Source of the DNA: an uncultured Kangiella sp. | GTDB lineage: Bacteria; Pseudomonadota; Gammaproteobacteria; Enterobacterales; DSM-103792 | NCBI GenBank assembly: GCA_946481205.1 | Contig: CAMLNB010000189.1 | Coordinates: forward strand, 1-6,909 | Direction: 5' to 3' | DNA: 6,909 nucleotides | Shown: one piece after another, positions 1-5,237 of the stretch | Layout: every line of letters begins with the position of its first letter | How positions within the stretch are numbered: position 1 is the first letter of the stretch | Position numbers and translations under genes: made by a program | Notes under the pieces: generated by a model | The model's database searches: none | The model's input: the letters and a program-made list of their open reading frames with translations, nothing else | Told to the model about the DNA's origin: nothing

Positions 1-242
1 TTGCTCAGCTTGATGTCATTGACGAAGGTGCCATTCGTGCTGCTCAAATCCGTGAGGTAGTACTCGCTGAACTGCGGGAAATGTTCGTTGGCATTGCCTT
101 CGATTTTGGCGTGATGGCCGCTGACGGCGGAGTCGTCGATCTGGATCGCATTGTCCGGATGCCGGCCGATGCCGATCGCGCCATGCCGGAGCTCGAATTT
201 GTTGGCGACGACATCATCGACCAGTTGGGTCAGAGTTGCCAT
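1..242 (-). CDS. FHA-domain protein, 3' end beyond the window (partial)
   Basis: The first 80 codons of a forkhead-associated (FHA) domain protein are visible; the gene runs off the left edge. FHA domains bind phosphothreonine peptides, usually substrates or autophosphorylated forms of Ser/Thr kinases. Seen in the sequence: the first-strand motif GRHPDN at residues 26-31, S41 with H43-H44 in the SGHH motif, and STNGTFVN at 68-75, the usual phosphopeptide-binding loops. The start at 242 is supported by a strong AGGAGG seven bases upstream. The protein starts directly with the domain and has no signal peptide, so it is probably cytoplasmic. It lies 77 bp downstream of the kinase gene on the same strand and is likely its operon partner. 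It differs clearly from the two 118-aa FHA proteins in this window, having a longer insert (NANEHFPQFSEYY, about 50-62) between the HH and TNG motifs. What follows the FHA domain cannot be seen. Confidence 0.9.
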   Translation of the reverse strand, partial: MATLTQLVDDVVANKFELRHGAIGIGRHPDNAIQIDDSAVSGHHAKIEGNANEHFPQFSEYYLTDLSSTNGTFVNDIKLS

Positions 243-249
243 GGGTCTT

Positions 250-255
250 CCTCCT
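250..255 (-). promoter_or_regulatory. Shine-Dalgarno site of the left-edge FHA gene
   Basis: AGGAGG on the minus strand, seven bases before the ATG at 242. It is the best ribosome binding site in the window. It fixes the start of the partial FHA gene and suggests that this gene is translated independently of the kinase gene ending 77 bp upstream. Confidence 0.75.
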
Positions 256-319
256 GCTGTTGCGATAAAAAGGACTGGCCGTTGTCAGGCACCGGCGCAG
301 CGAATGGGTGGCGGTGGCG

Positions 320-2848
320 TCAGCGGATGTTGCGCAGCGCATTGGCCATTTCTGCCGCATCGCGGTACCGATCTTTCGGATCTTTCTGCAGCGCTTTGTT
401 GATGATACGGCGGGCACCTGCTGGCAAACTCGGACACAGATCACGAATGTCAGCCGGCTTGCCTTGCAGAATCTGCCGGCTAAGCTCGGCAATGTTGTCC
501 CCTTTGAATGGCAGCTCACTGGCCAGCAGCTGGAACAGGGTGACACCAAGGCTGAAAATGTCGCTGGCTTTGTCCACTTTCTTGCCGAGAATCTGTTCCG
601 GCGACATGTACAGCGGGCTGCCGAGAATCTCGCCGGTCTGGGTGCTCTGATCGCTCAGAATGCGGGCGATGCCGAAATCGGTAACGGTGACTTTGCGACT
701 GTCACGGTGATAAAGAATGTTGGCCGGTTTGATATCGCGGTGAACAATGCTTTCGCGGTGCGCGTAGTGCAGCGCATCAGCCACATCGGCGATGATGCTG
801 AACACCTCGGTCATCGGCAACTGCGCTTTGCGGCTGGTGAAATCGCTGAGCGGTTGGCCTTCGATGTAATCCATCGCGATGTAGGCCAGATCGTGATCTT
901 CACCGACATCGTAGACGCTGACAATGTTCGGGTGACGCAACCGGCCGGCGGCTTCCGCCTCGCGGAAGAAGCGTGCTTTGACGGCGTTGAGTTCGTCACC
1001 TTCATAGCGGGAATAATCCAGCGTCTTGATGGCGACGCGGCGGGAAATCTTCGGATCGAAACCCAGATAGACCACGCCCATGGCGCCGCGGCCGAGTTCG
1101 CTTTCGACTTGGTAGCGACCAAACTGTGGCTGACCGTGGGCATCGCCGATGACCACGGTTTTGCTCAGGTTGGGCGCCAGGATCAATTGCGTTGAGGCCT
1201 GCGGTTGCTCCAGCTGTTTCAGCCGCTTGGCCACGTCTTTGTAACGGCGCTTGCGTTGCAACAACTGCCGGTACACCGCGGCTGCAGCGGCCGGACGACG
1301 TTTGCGTTCGTGCTGGCCGCCGATTTCGTACAGCAGATCCAGCACCTCGTTTGAGGTTTTGCAGGGCTCCAATGCCGCCAGAGCCTGATCAAGCTGATGT
1401 TGCTGCACCAGTTGCTGGCTCCACTGCACGGCCATCGCATCGTGATGGCGCTGCAACTGTTCGATCGGCTGCTGCTGACGCCGCCAAAGCATGATCAGCA
1501 GCGTGGCGAGGATCAGGAACTGCATGACGATGCCGAGCGGCAACCAACGCAGCTGGGTGATCTGGTAGCCGAGTTGGGTGGTCAGCAGCACCACCAATAA
1601 CAGCACCGAGACCAGAATGCGCACGCCATTGCCGAAACGCGGCATCAGCCAGAGCGCGTACAGCATCAGCGCAGCAATCAGGCCTTTTTCCAGCAAACCG
1701 GCCCACCACGGGGAATGGAAATAACGGCCGGATTGCAGGCTTTGCAAACTGCTGGCGATCTGCAGCGGCGTGCTGTCGCCGCTGACGCTGATCAGCAGCA
1801 GATTGTTCTGATCGGCCTGCTGCAAAAACTGGCTGCGATCGAGTGCATTGAGCACCGGGGTCAGGCCAGCACTGGCGTGGTAGGCCGGGTAGACGCTGCC
1901 ATCGCTGTTCAGTCGGTAAATCCGTCTATCGGCAAGATGATTCAGCGTTTGCGGCGGCTGCCAATGAAAGGCGCCTTGATGCTCAATGCTTGCGGCACCG
2001 GTAGCTGCTTGCAGGCTGCCGTGCAACAGCGCCAGCACCAGACCCGGGTAGAGCACATCACCATGACGCCACAGCAGGGGTTGCCGCTGCGCAGCGCTGG
2101 CCTGCATGTTCGAGTCCGATGTGGCTGAATGCAGTGGCCACAACCGGTAACTGCCAGCGCCGATCGCAACTGCCAAGCTCGGATGTGTGGGAATTTCGCT
2201 GGCGCTGAGTTCTTGCAGGGTCGAACTTTCGGTGGCACTCGTCGCTTCACTGACGTGGGCATCGAGATTCAGATACGGCGCCGCGTTGGGCTGCACCAGA
2301 TACACCTGCGGCGAGCGCAACCACTGCAGAAACCGTTCGCGCAATTGCTCGCGCGCTTGCCAGGCTTGGTGCGGCGGCGAATGCGCTGGCATATCGCGCA
2401 GCAGGCGCTCGGCGCTGAACAACTGGCTGCGCGGCAATTCCGGCAGGACCACGGACACCGGCGCCGGTCGTGCCATCAACCGATAGACCAGGCTGGTGGT
2501 GGCGCTGTCGGCCAGCGGATCGTGCAGCAATTGCTGCATCTCCTGCGGCGACAGGCTCAGCACGTCTATTGGGTCCGGTGCGCTCTGGGTCGGCAGCAGG
2601 CTGGCGGCAAAACGGAACAGCTGCCGATCCAGCGCCTCCAGCCAGAACGGCCGGGTGCTGGTCAGCAGCAAGGCAAAACCCAGTAACCAGATCAGCAAGC
2701 GCCAGTCGAGCGGCGGGATCAGTTGTCGCAGTAGCGGCAACAACACTGGGCGCAGCAGCAGACGGGAAAAAATTTGCGAGCTCAGCCGCAACAGCTGACC
2801 AAGCAGCTGTCGGGGCCAGTGAAGCAGGGCAGTACGGAAAAACGACAC
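320..2848 (-). CDS. Membrane-anchored Ser/Thr protein kinase with CHASE2-like sensor
   Basis: An 842-residue Hanks-type kinase. The catalytic domain occupies about 577-842 at the C-terminus and is complete: Gly-rich loop GRGAMG (586-591), VAIK with K608, REAEA with E630 or E632 as the likely helix-C Glu, HRDIKPAN (703-710, catalytic D705), DFG (724-726), MSPE (748-751) in place of APE, and D763. The activation loop (727-747) contains Ser and Thr. A hydrophobic segment at about 48-66, a polar region at about 67-385, and three hydrophobic segments (about 386-403, 408-428, 435-455) match the order of CHASE2 sensor proteins. Near 360 the text STPLQ followed by SGRYFHSPWW resembles the end of a CHASE2 domain, but the domain is divergent. 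Residues about 470-548 look like TPR-type helices. Translation starts at GTG; an in-frame TAA lies four codons upstream and no clear Shine-Dalgarno site is present. It begins 12 bp after the FHA stop codon, which suggests translational coupling. The kinase identity is firm; the sensor assignment is inference. Confidence 0.95.
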   Translation of the reverse strand: MSFFRTALLHWPRQLLGQLLRLSSQIFSRLLLRPVLLPLLRQLIPPLDWRLLIWLLGFALLLTSTRPFWLEALDRQLFRFAASLLPTQSAPDPIDVLSLSPQEMQQLLHDPLADSATTSLVYRLMARPAPVSVVLPELPRSQLFSAERLLRDMPAHSPPHQAWQAREQLRERFLQWLRSPQVYLVQPNAAPYLNLDAHVSEATSATESSTLQELSASEIPTHPSLAVAIGAGSYRLWPLHSATSDSNMQASAAQRQPLLWRHGDVLYPGLVLALLHGSLQAATGAASIEHQGAFHWQPPQTLNHLADRRIYRLNSDGSVYPAYHASAGLTPVLNALDRSQFLQQADQNNLLLISVSGDSTPLQIASSLQSLQSGRYFHSPWWAGLLEKGLIAALMLYALWLMPRFGNGVRILVSVLLLVVLLTTQLGYQITQLRWLPLGIVMQFLILATLLIMLWRRQQQPIEQLQRHHDAMAVQWSQQLVQQHQLDQALAALEPCKTSNEVLDLLYEIGGQHERKRRPAAAAAVYRQLLQRKRRYKDVAKRLKQLEQPQASTQLILAPNLSKTVVIGDAHGQPQFGRYQVESELGRGAMGVVYLGFDPKISRRVAIKTLDYSRYEGDELNAVKARFFREAEAAGRLRHPNIVSVYDVGEDHDLAYIAMDYIEGQPLSDFTSRKAQLPMTEVFSIIADVADALHYAHRESIVHRDIKPANILYHRDSRKVTVTDFGIARILSDQSTQTGEILGSPLYMSPEQILGKKVDKASDIFSLGVTLFQLLASELPFKGDNIAELSRQILQGKPADIRDLCPSLPAGARRIINKALQKDPKDRYRDAAEMANALRNIR

Positions 2849-2860
2849 GTTGGCAGGTTA

Positions 2861-3217
2861 TCAGTCGGCCGTGTAATAGACGCCGGGTATCCAGCTCTTT
2901 TTGATCTTCAGGGTATGTTGCAGGGTATTGGGGATGTTCTCAACCAAGATCAGCGTGTGCATGCCAACAATGACCGGCTCATCCGGATGCAGCGGGCTCA
3001 ATTCGACTTTCTTGCCATTGACGCGCAAGCCATTGGTGCTGGCCAGATCGCGGATTTGATAGCCGTACGGCATCTTTTCGATGACGGCATGATGGGCGCT
3101 GACCGTGGCATCGTCCATGACGATATCGTTGTCCGGATGGCGGCCAATGCTCAACCGCTCGGCCAGCTCATAGTGGCAAAGCGTGGCACCGTTGAATTGA
3201 TGCTGGATGTACGGCAT
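2861..3217 (-). CDS. Small FHA-domain protein, copy 1 (kinase operon)
   Basis: A 118-residue protein made almost entirely of one FHA domain, expected to bind phosphothreonine peptides in the cytoplasm. Key residues are visible: G25-R26 in IGRHPDN, S40, H42-H43 in VSAHH, and S60-T61-N62-G63 followed by LRVNG. After the domain comes a tail, TLKIKKSWIPGVYY, that is nearly identical in the second copy at 5594-5238. An upstream in-frame ATG at 3298 would add 27 residues, but the start at 3217 is preferred: GGAGG (3232-3228) lies ten bases upstream, the paralogue starts at the same residue, and the extra residues are not conserved. It is the first gene of the apparent operon, 12 bp ahead of the Ser/Thr kinase, so it is a natural candidate reader of the kinase's autophosphorylation sites or substrates (inference). 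Its upstream region carries the same boxes as the paralogue. Confidence 0.94.
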   Translation of the reverse strand: MPYIQHQFNGATLCHYELAERLSIGRHPDNDIVMDDATVSAHHAVIEKMPYGYQIRDLASTNGLRVNGKKVELSPLHPDEPVIVGMHTLILVENIPNTLQHTLKIKKSWIPGVYYTAD

Positions 3218-3227
3218 AACGCGACAA

Positions 3228-3232
3228 CCTCC
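3228..3232 (-). promoter_or_regulatory. Shine-Dalgarno site deciding the FHA copy 1 start
   Basis: GGAGG on the minus strand, ten bases before the ATG at 3217. The surrounding TCCGGAGGTTG is also found in front of the paralogous gene (5609-5605) at the same distance. This argues for the 118-residue form over the longer open frame starting at 3298. Confidence 0.75.
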
Positions 3233-3307
3233 GGAATGACCAGACGACGAGTTTGCACGCTCGCGCCCATCCGTTGTGAACCCAGCTGTACCGGGCACTC
3301 GTCAACG

Positions 3308-3343
3308 GACGGTAGCACAGCGCCATGGGCAAAATTGTGAACG
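3308..3343 (-). promoter_or_regulatory. Conserved upstream boxes of FHA copy 1, probable promoter
   Basis: Read on the minus strand: CGTTCACAA (3343-3335), then TGCTACCGTC (3317-3308). Exactly 18 bases separate TTCACA from TGCTACCGTC. The same two boxes with the same 18-base gap occur upstream of the paralogous FHA gene (5721-5686), although the spacer sequence differs. The second box lies 91 bases from the start codon here and 92 there. TTCACA resembles a -35 element. TGCTACCGT could be an extended -10 (TGn-TAnnnT) or a stationary-phase type CTA-containing -10, but the spacing from TTCACA (21 bases to TACCGT) is too long for an ordinary sigma-70 pair. The first box may therefore be a regulator site. 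Conservation is observed; the promoter role is inferred. Confidence 0.5.
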
Positions 3344-3415
3344 TTCGCACTGTTGCTGGCGCAGCCCACTCCAGCGCAGTTTCGCGCTAGCGGAGATGAC
3401 CCGTATTGGTGCTGG

Positions 3416-4300
3416 TTAGCGTTTCTCGACAGCCAGCACAGCTTGCTGGGTTTTGACGTAGCGCATGATCTCGATAAAGGTATCTGTCCAGTAGCGCTGA
3501 CGGTTCGCGGCCAGATAGGCCAGCAAGGTCTCGTGCGCCTCTTTTGAGACGGACAGATGCTCGCTGCCGATGCCATGAAAGGTCAGATTGACCATGCCCT
3601 GTTCGCGCGCTGCTTGCTCAACCAAGGCGATCAGCTGCGCGCCGCTCAGATCGCTCGCCACCAACACGCTGACGGCGTATGGATTCAGCGCCAACGGTTC
3701 GGTCGTGATGCCGGTGCCGGCCAGCGCTTTGATCGCAACAAACTCCGCTTGAATCGCTGGCAGATATGGTTCGCCCGCCACCAGCAAATCACCACAGGGC
3801 ACCGCGAAGGTTCGTTCATGTTTTCCATCCATGGCGTGCAGCATGGTGTTGGCGAGCAGAATCTGCGCGTGCAGTGCTGTCAAGGTCAGGGTATCCAGAT
3901 CCTGCTCGGGCCGGACCCAGTCGCGGCCCGGTTGCGAGCGCGAGCACTGATGAAACAGCGTGTGATTGCCGAGTTCATGACCATTCGCGGCGGCGGCCCG
4001 CCAATCGGCCAATCGGTGGGCGACGGTCGGGCTGGCCATGGTCAGATAAAAGCTGCCTTTCAGGCCGTGCCGATCGAGCGCCGGAATGGCGACATCCAGT
4101 TGCGACGCCAGCGCATCGTCATAAGCCAGACTGACTGCCGCTTGCGCGTTGGCGGGCCAATGAAAGCCCGGTGTGTGCTCCGCGCCGGATTGCTCTGCCC
4201 AGCCAGGCTGCATGCTCAAACCGAGCAACAGCAATCCAGCCAACGCCGACCCGGGCCTTACGGAGCAAGGTGTGGACGGCATTGCGGTCATCGTTGTCAT
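3416..4300 (-). CDS. Secreted polysaccharide deacetylase (NodB-homology family)
   Basis: A 294-residue carbohydrate esterase 4 type protein, expected to remove N- or O-acetyl groups from a polysaccharide using a bound metal. The N-terminus is a signal peptide: hydrophobic core about 19-30 (ALAGLLLLGLSM), probable cleavage after GWA (35), so it acts in the periplasm or outside. NodB motifs visible: SLAYDDA at 57-63 (D61-D62, in place of the usual TFDDG), GNHTLFH at 111-117 (metal ligands H113 and H117), PCGD at 168-171, and LTFHGIG at 239-245 with H242. The start at 4300 is chosen because GGAG precedes it by about six bases and the signal peptide then has normal length; the open frame extends to an ATG at 4396 without a signal-like N-terminus. 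It diverges from the PEP-CTERM gene across 284 bp. The substrate is unknown. By its motifs it does not look like the deacetylase typical of PEP-CTERM/EpsH loci. Confidence 0.88.
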   Translation of the reverse strand: MTTMTAMPSTPCSVRPGSALAGLLLLGLSMQPGWAEQSGAEHTPGFHWPANAQAAVSLAYDDALASQLDVAIPALDRHGLKGSFYLTMASPTVAHRLADWRAAAANGHELGNHTLFHQCSRSQPGRDWVRPEQDLDTLTLTALHAQILLANTMLHAMDGKHERTFAVPCGDLLVAGEPYLPAIQAEFVAIKALAGTGITTEPLALNPYAVSVLVASDLSGAQLIALVEQAAREQGMVNLTFHGIGSEHLSVSKEAHETLLAYLAANRQRYWTDTFIEIMRYVKTQQAVLAVEKR

Positions 4301-4456
4301 TCTCGGCTCCAGATTCCGGCGGTGGCTGGCGGGCGAGGGCGCCACAAGCCCCGTCTCAACTGCATTCCCCCGCTTTTTGCCACAACCTGCTGTCATCTGT
4401 CTTTACACCGGCTTCGAGCCAAATTGCCAAGACCATCACAGCAGCAATGCAAGCTA

Positions 4457-4481
4457 TTGAAACTGTTCAAATTTCAAACAG
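4457..4481. promoter_or_regulatory. Overlapping inverted repeats upstream of the sigma-54 promoter
   Basis: TTGAA-actg-TTCAA (4457-4470) is a perfect five-base inverted repeat with a four-base spacer. It overlaps CTGTT-(nine bases)-AACAG (4463-4481), a second dyad also with perfect five-base arms. TTCAAA and TTTCAAA form a direct repeat inside. The cluster ends 11 bp before the -24 element and sits in the only AT-rich stretch of the intergenic region. It could bind the enhancer-binding activator that sigma-54 promoters need, although such sites are often farther upstream; it could equally be an IHF-like or repressor site. Confidence 0.4.
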
Positions 4482-4491
4482 CCATTCCAAC

Positions 4492-4507
4492 TGGCACGAC
4501 CTATGCT
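4492..4507 (+). promoter_or_regulatory. Sigma-54 (RpoN) -24/-12 promoter of the PEP-CTERM gene
   Basis: The sequence TGGCACGACCTATGCT matches the sigma-54 consensus TGGCACG-N4-TTGCW at every defined position except one (A for the first T of the -12 element). The GG and GC dinucleotides have the canonical spacing. Transcription would start near 4518, leaving an untranslated leader of about 65 bases before the ATG at 4585. In other bacteria, PEP-CTERM protein genes are known to depend on RpoN together with the PrsK/PrsR two-component system, which supports the assignment. Confidence 0.8.
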
Positions 4508-4570
4508 GCACCGTAACATGGCGGTCATATCAGTACCCACTGAGTGATCGGGAATGTGGGGCATAAAAAG

Positions 4571-4575
4571 GGAGG
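4571..4575 (+). promoter_or_regulatory. Shine-Dalgarno site of the PEP-CTERM gene
   Basis: GGAGG inside AAAAAGGGAGGT, nine bases before the ATG at 4585. It is a strong site that fixes the start, consistent with the signal peptide beginning at that methionine. Confidence 0.75.
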
Positions 4576-4584
4576 TATCTGTCC

Positions 4585-5112
4585 ATGCGTTTTCTTCAAT
4601 CTGTAAAGCGTTTCTTGCTGGCAACAGCTGCGGTAGCGGCTTTTACCGGCACGGCCAACGCCGGCTTGCTCGGTGACACTGTCGATACCCAGTATCTGGG
4701 TTTCGGTGACTCCGGTGTGGTCTCGACGGTCGTTGGCGCAGGCGAAGAAGGCAACTTCTTCTTCAACCAGTTCTTCGATTATTCCGATGAAGGTTTCACC
4801 ATCCGTTCGACCTCGGACTTCTGCGGCATTTTTGCCTGCAGCGGTTTCGATGTTTCGCTGATTCTGTCGAGCCTGGATTTCGGTGAAGACCTGGTCGATG
4901 TCGTGTTCGTCACCAACCTGGTTGGTGTCAGCATGATTCACACGACCAACAGCGTCACCTTCACCTGGTCCGAGCAAGCCATCACCACCGGTACCTACCT
5001 GACCGCGCGTTTCATCACGGGTGAAGTGCCTGTGCCGGAGCCGACATCGGTCGCGCTGATGGGCCTGGCCCTGCTGGGCTTCGCTGCCAGCCGTCGCCGT
5101 AAACAAGCATAA
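4585..5112 (+). CDS. PEP-CTERM sorting-signal exported protein
   Basis: A 175-residue precursor of a surface or extracellular-matrix protein. Residues 1-26 are a signal peptide (charged start, core LLATAAVAAF, cleavage after TANA). The C-terminus is a textbook PEP-CTERM signal: VPEP (150-153), a hydrophobic segment about 155-168, and a basic tail SRRRKQA. In this system an exosortase of the EpsH/XrtA type recognises the PEP motif and processes the protein, often alongside exopolysaccharide production; no exosortase lies in this window. The mature part, about 27-148, is acidic, rich in Phe, Ser, Thr and Gly, probably beta-rich, and has two cysteines five residues apart (C80, C85). I recognise no named domain in it, so its specific role is unknown. 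It is monocistronic: sigma-54 promoter upstream, strong terminator 22 bp after the stop codon. Confidence 0.93.
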   Translation: MRFLQSVKRFLLATAAVAAFTGTANAGLLGDTVDTQYLGFGDSGVVSTVVGAGEEGNFFFNQFFDYSDEGFTIRSTSDFCGIFACSGFDVSLILSSLDFGEDLVDVVFVTNLVGVSMIHTTNSVTFTWSEQAITTGTYLTARFITGEVPVPEPTSVALMGLALLGFAASRRRKQA

Positions 5113-5134
5113 GTGCTTGGTTGTTGCGATATGC

Positions 5135-5166
5135 AAACAAAACGGCCCGAAAGGGCCGTTTTGTTT
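5135..5166. terminator. Bidirectional rho-independent terminator
   Basis: Perfect 14-base inverted repeat AAACAAAACGGCCC / GGGCCGTTTTGTTT around a GAAA loop (5149-5152). Reading plus, the GC stem is followed by TTTTGTTTTGTT and ends the PEP-CTERM transcript. Reading minus, it is followed by TTTTGTTT and can end transcripts of the FHA gene that stops at 5238. It thus insulates two convergent genes. Confidence 0.92.
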
Positions 5167-5185
5167 TGTTGACGTTTTTTCTTGC

Positions 5186-5220
5186 CACGCCGGATGGTTG
5201 AATGCATTGGCTTCGGCGTG
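5186..5220. repeat. Inverted repeat CACGCCG / CGGCGTG with inner palindrome
   Basis: Seven-base perfect arms at 5186-5192 and 5214-5220 enclose 21 bases that contain the palindrome AATGCATT (5201-5208). It lies between the terminator and the FHA stop codon. On the minus strand it is followed by an A-rich rather than T-rich run, so it is not itself a standard terminator. It may stabilise the 3' end of the FHA transcript or be a protein site. Confidence 0.4.
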
Positions 5221-5222
5221 TG

Positions 5223-5234
5223 CGACGTACGTCG
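5223..5234. repeat. Perfect 12-bp palindrome CGACGTACGTCG
   Basis: The palindrome starts three bases beyond the FHA stop codon on the downstream side (stop 5238-5240). It has no loop, so a protein-binding role fits better than an RNA hairpin; chance is possible. Confidence 0.4.
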
Positions 5235-5237
5235 GCG

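Larger units (their letters stand above)
4301..4584. other. Divergent intergenic region with control elements
   Basis: This 284-bp region between two outward-facing genes encodes no convincing protein. Its right half holds the inverted repeats and sigma-54 type promoter of the PEP-CTERM gene. The deacetylase promoter must also lie here on the minus strand, but no convincing -35/-10 pair was identified. The part from about 4301 to 4440 shows no clear signal apart from a short inverted repeat, GGCTTCGAGCC, near 4411-4421. Confidence 0.6.

Noticed and set aside
243..319. Possible weak terminator between the kinase and the left FHA gene (GCCG...CGGC followed by CCTTTTT on the minus strand)
   Set aside because: The stem has four base pairs with a long loop; too weak to call, and the genes are better read as one operon.
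308..1195. Open frame of 295 codons on the plus strand, antisense to the kinase
   Set aside because: It lies inside the kinase catalytic domain coding sequence on the opposite strand; the minus-strand product has every kinase motif, whereas the plus-strand product resembles nothing and has no ribosome binding site.
3218..3298. Longer FHA copy 1 starting at 3298 (145 aa)
   Set aside because: The extra 27 residues are not present in the paralogue and the conserved Shine-Dalgarno site lies inside them, in front of the ATG at 3217.
3344..3415. Possible terminator after the deacetylase (AGCGC-agtttc-GCGCT, about 3374-3389)
   Set aside because: The stem is only five base pairs and no T-run follows on the minus strand, so read-through into the FHA-kinase operon cannot be excluded, and no terminator is called.
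4301..4396. Longer deacetylase starting at 4396 (326 aa)
   Set aside because: It would bury the signal peptide behind 32 polar residues; the ATG at 4300 has a GGAG at a suitable distance and gives a normal exported N-terminus.
3557..4516. Open frame of 319 codons on the plus strand, antisense to the deacetylase
   Set aside because: The minus strand encodes a signal peptide and NodB motifs in order; the plus-strand product is Arg/Gln-rich without recognisable features.
4525..5136. Open frame of 203 codons on the minus strand, antisense to the PEP-CTERM gene
   Set aside because: The plus-strand gene has promoter, ribosome binding site, signal peptide and sorting signal; the antisense product has none of these.
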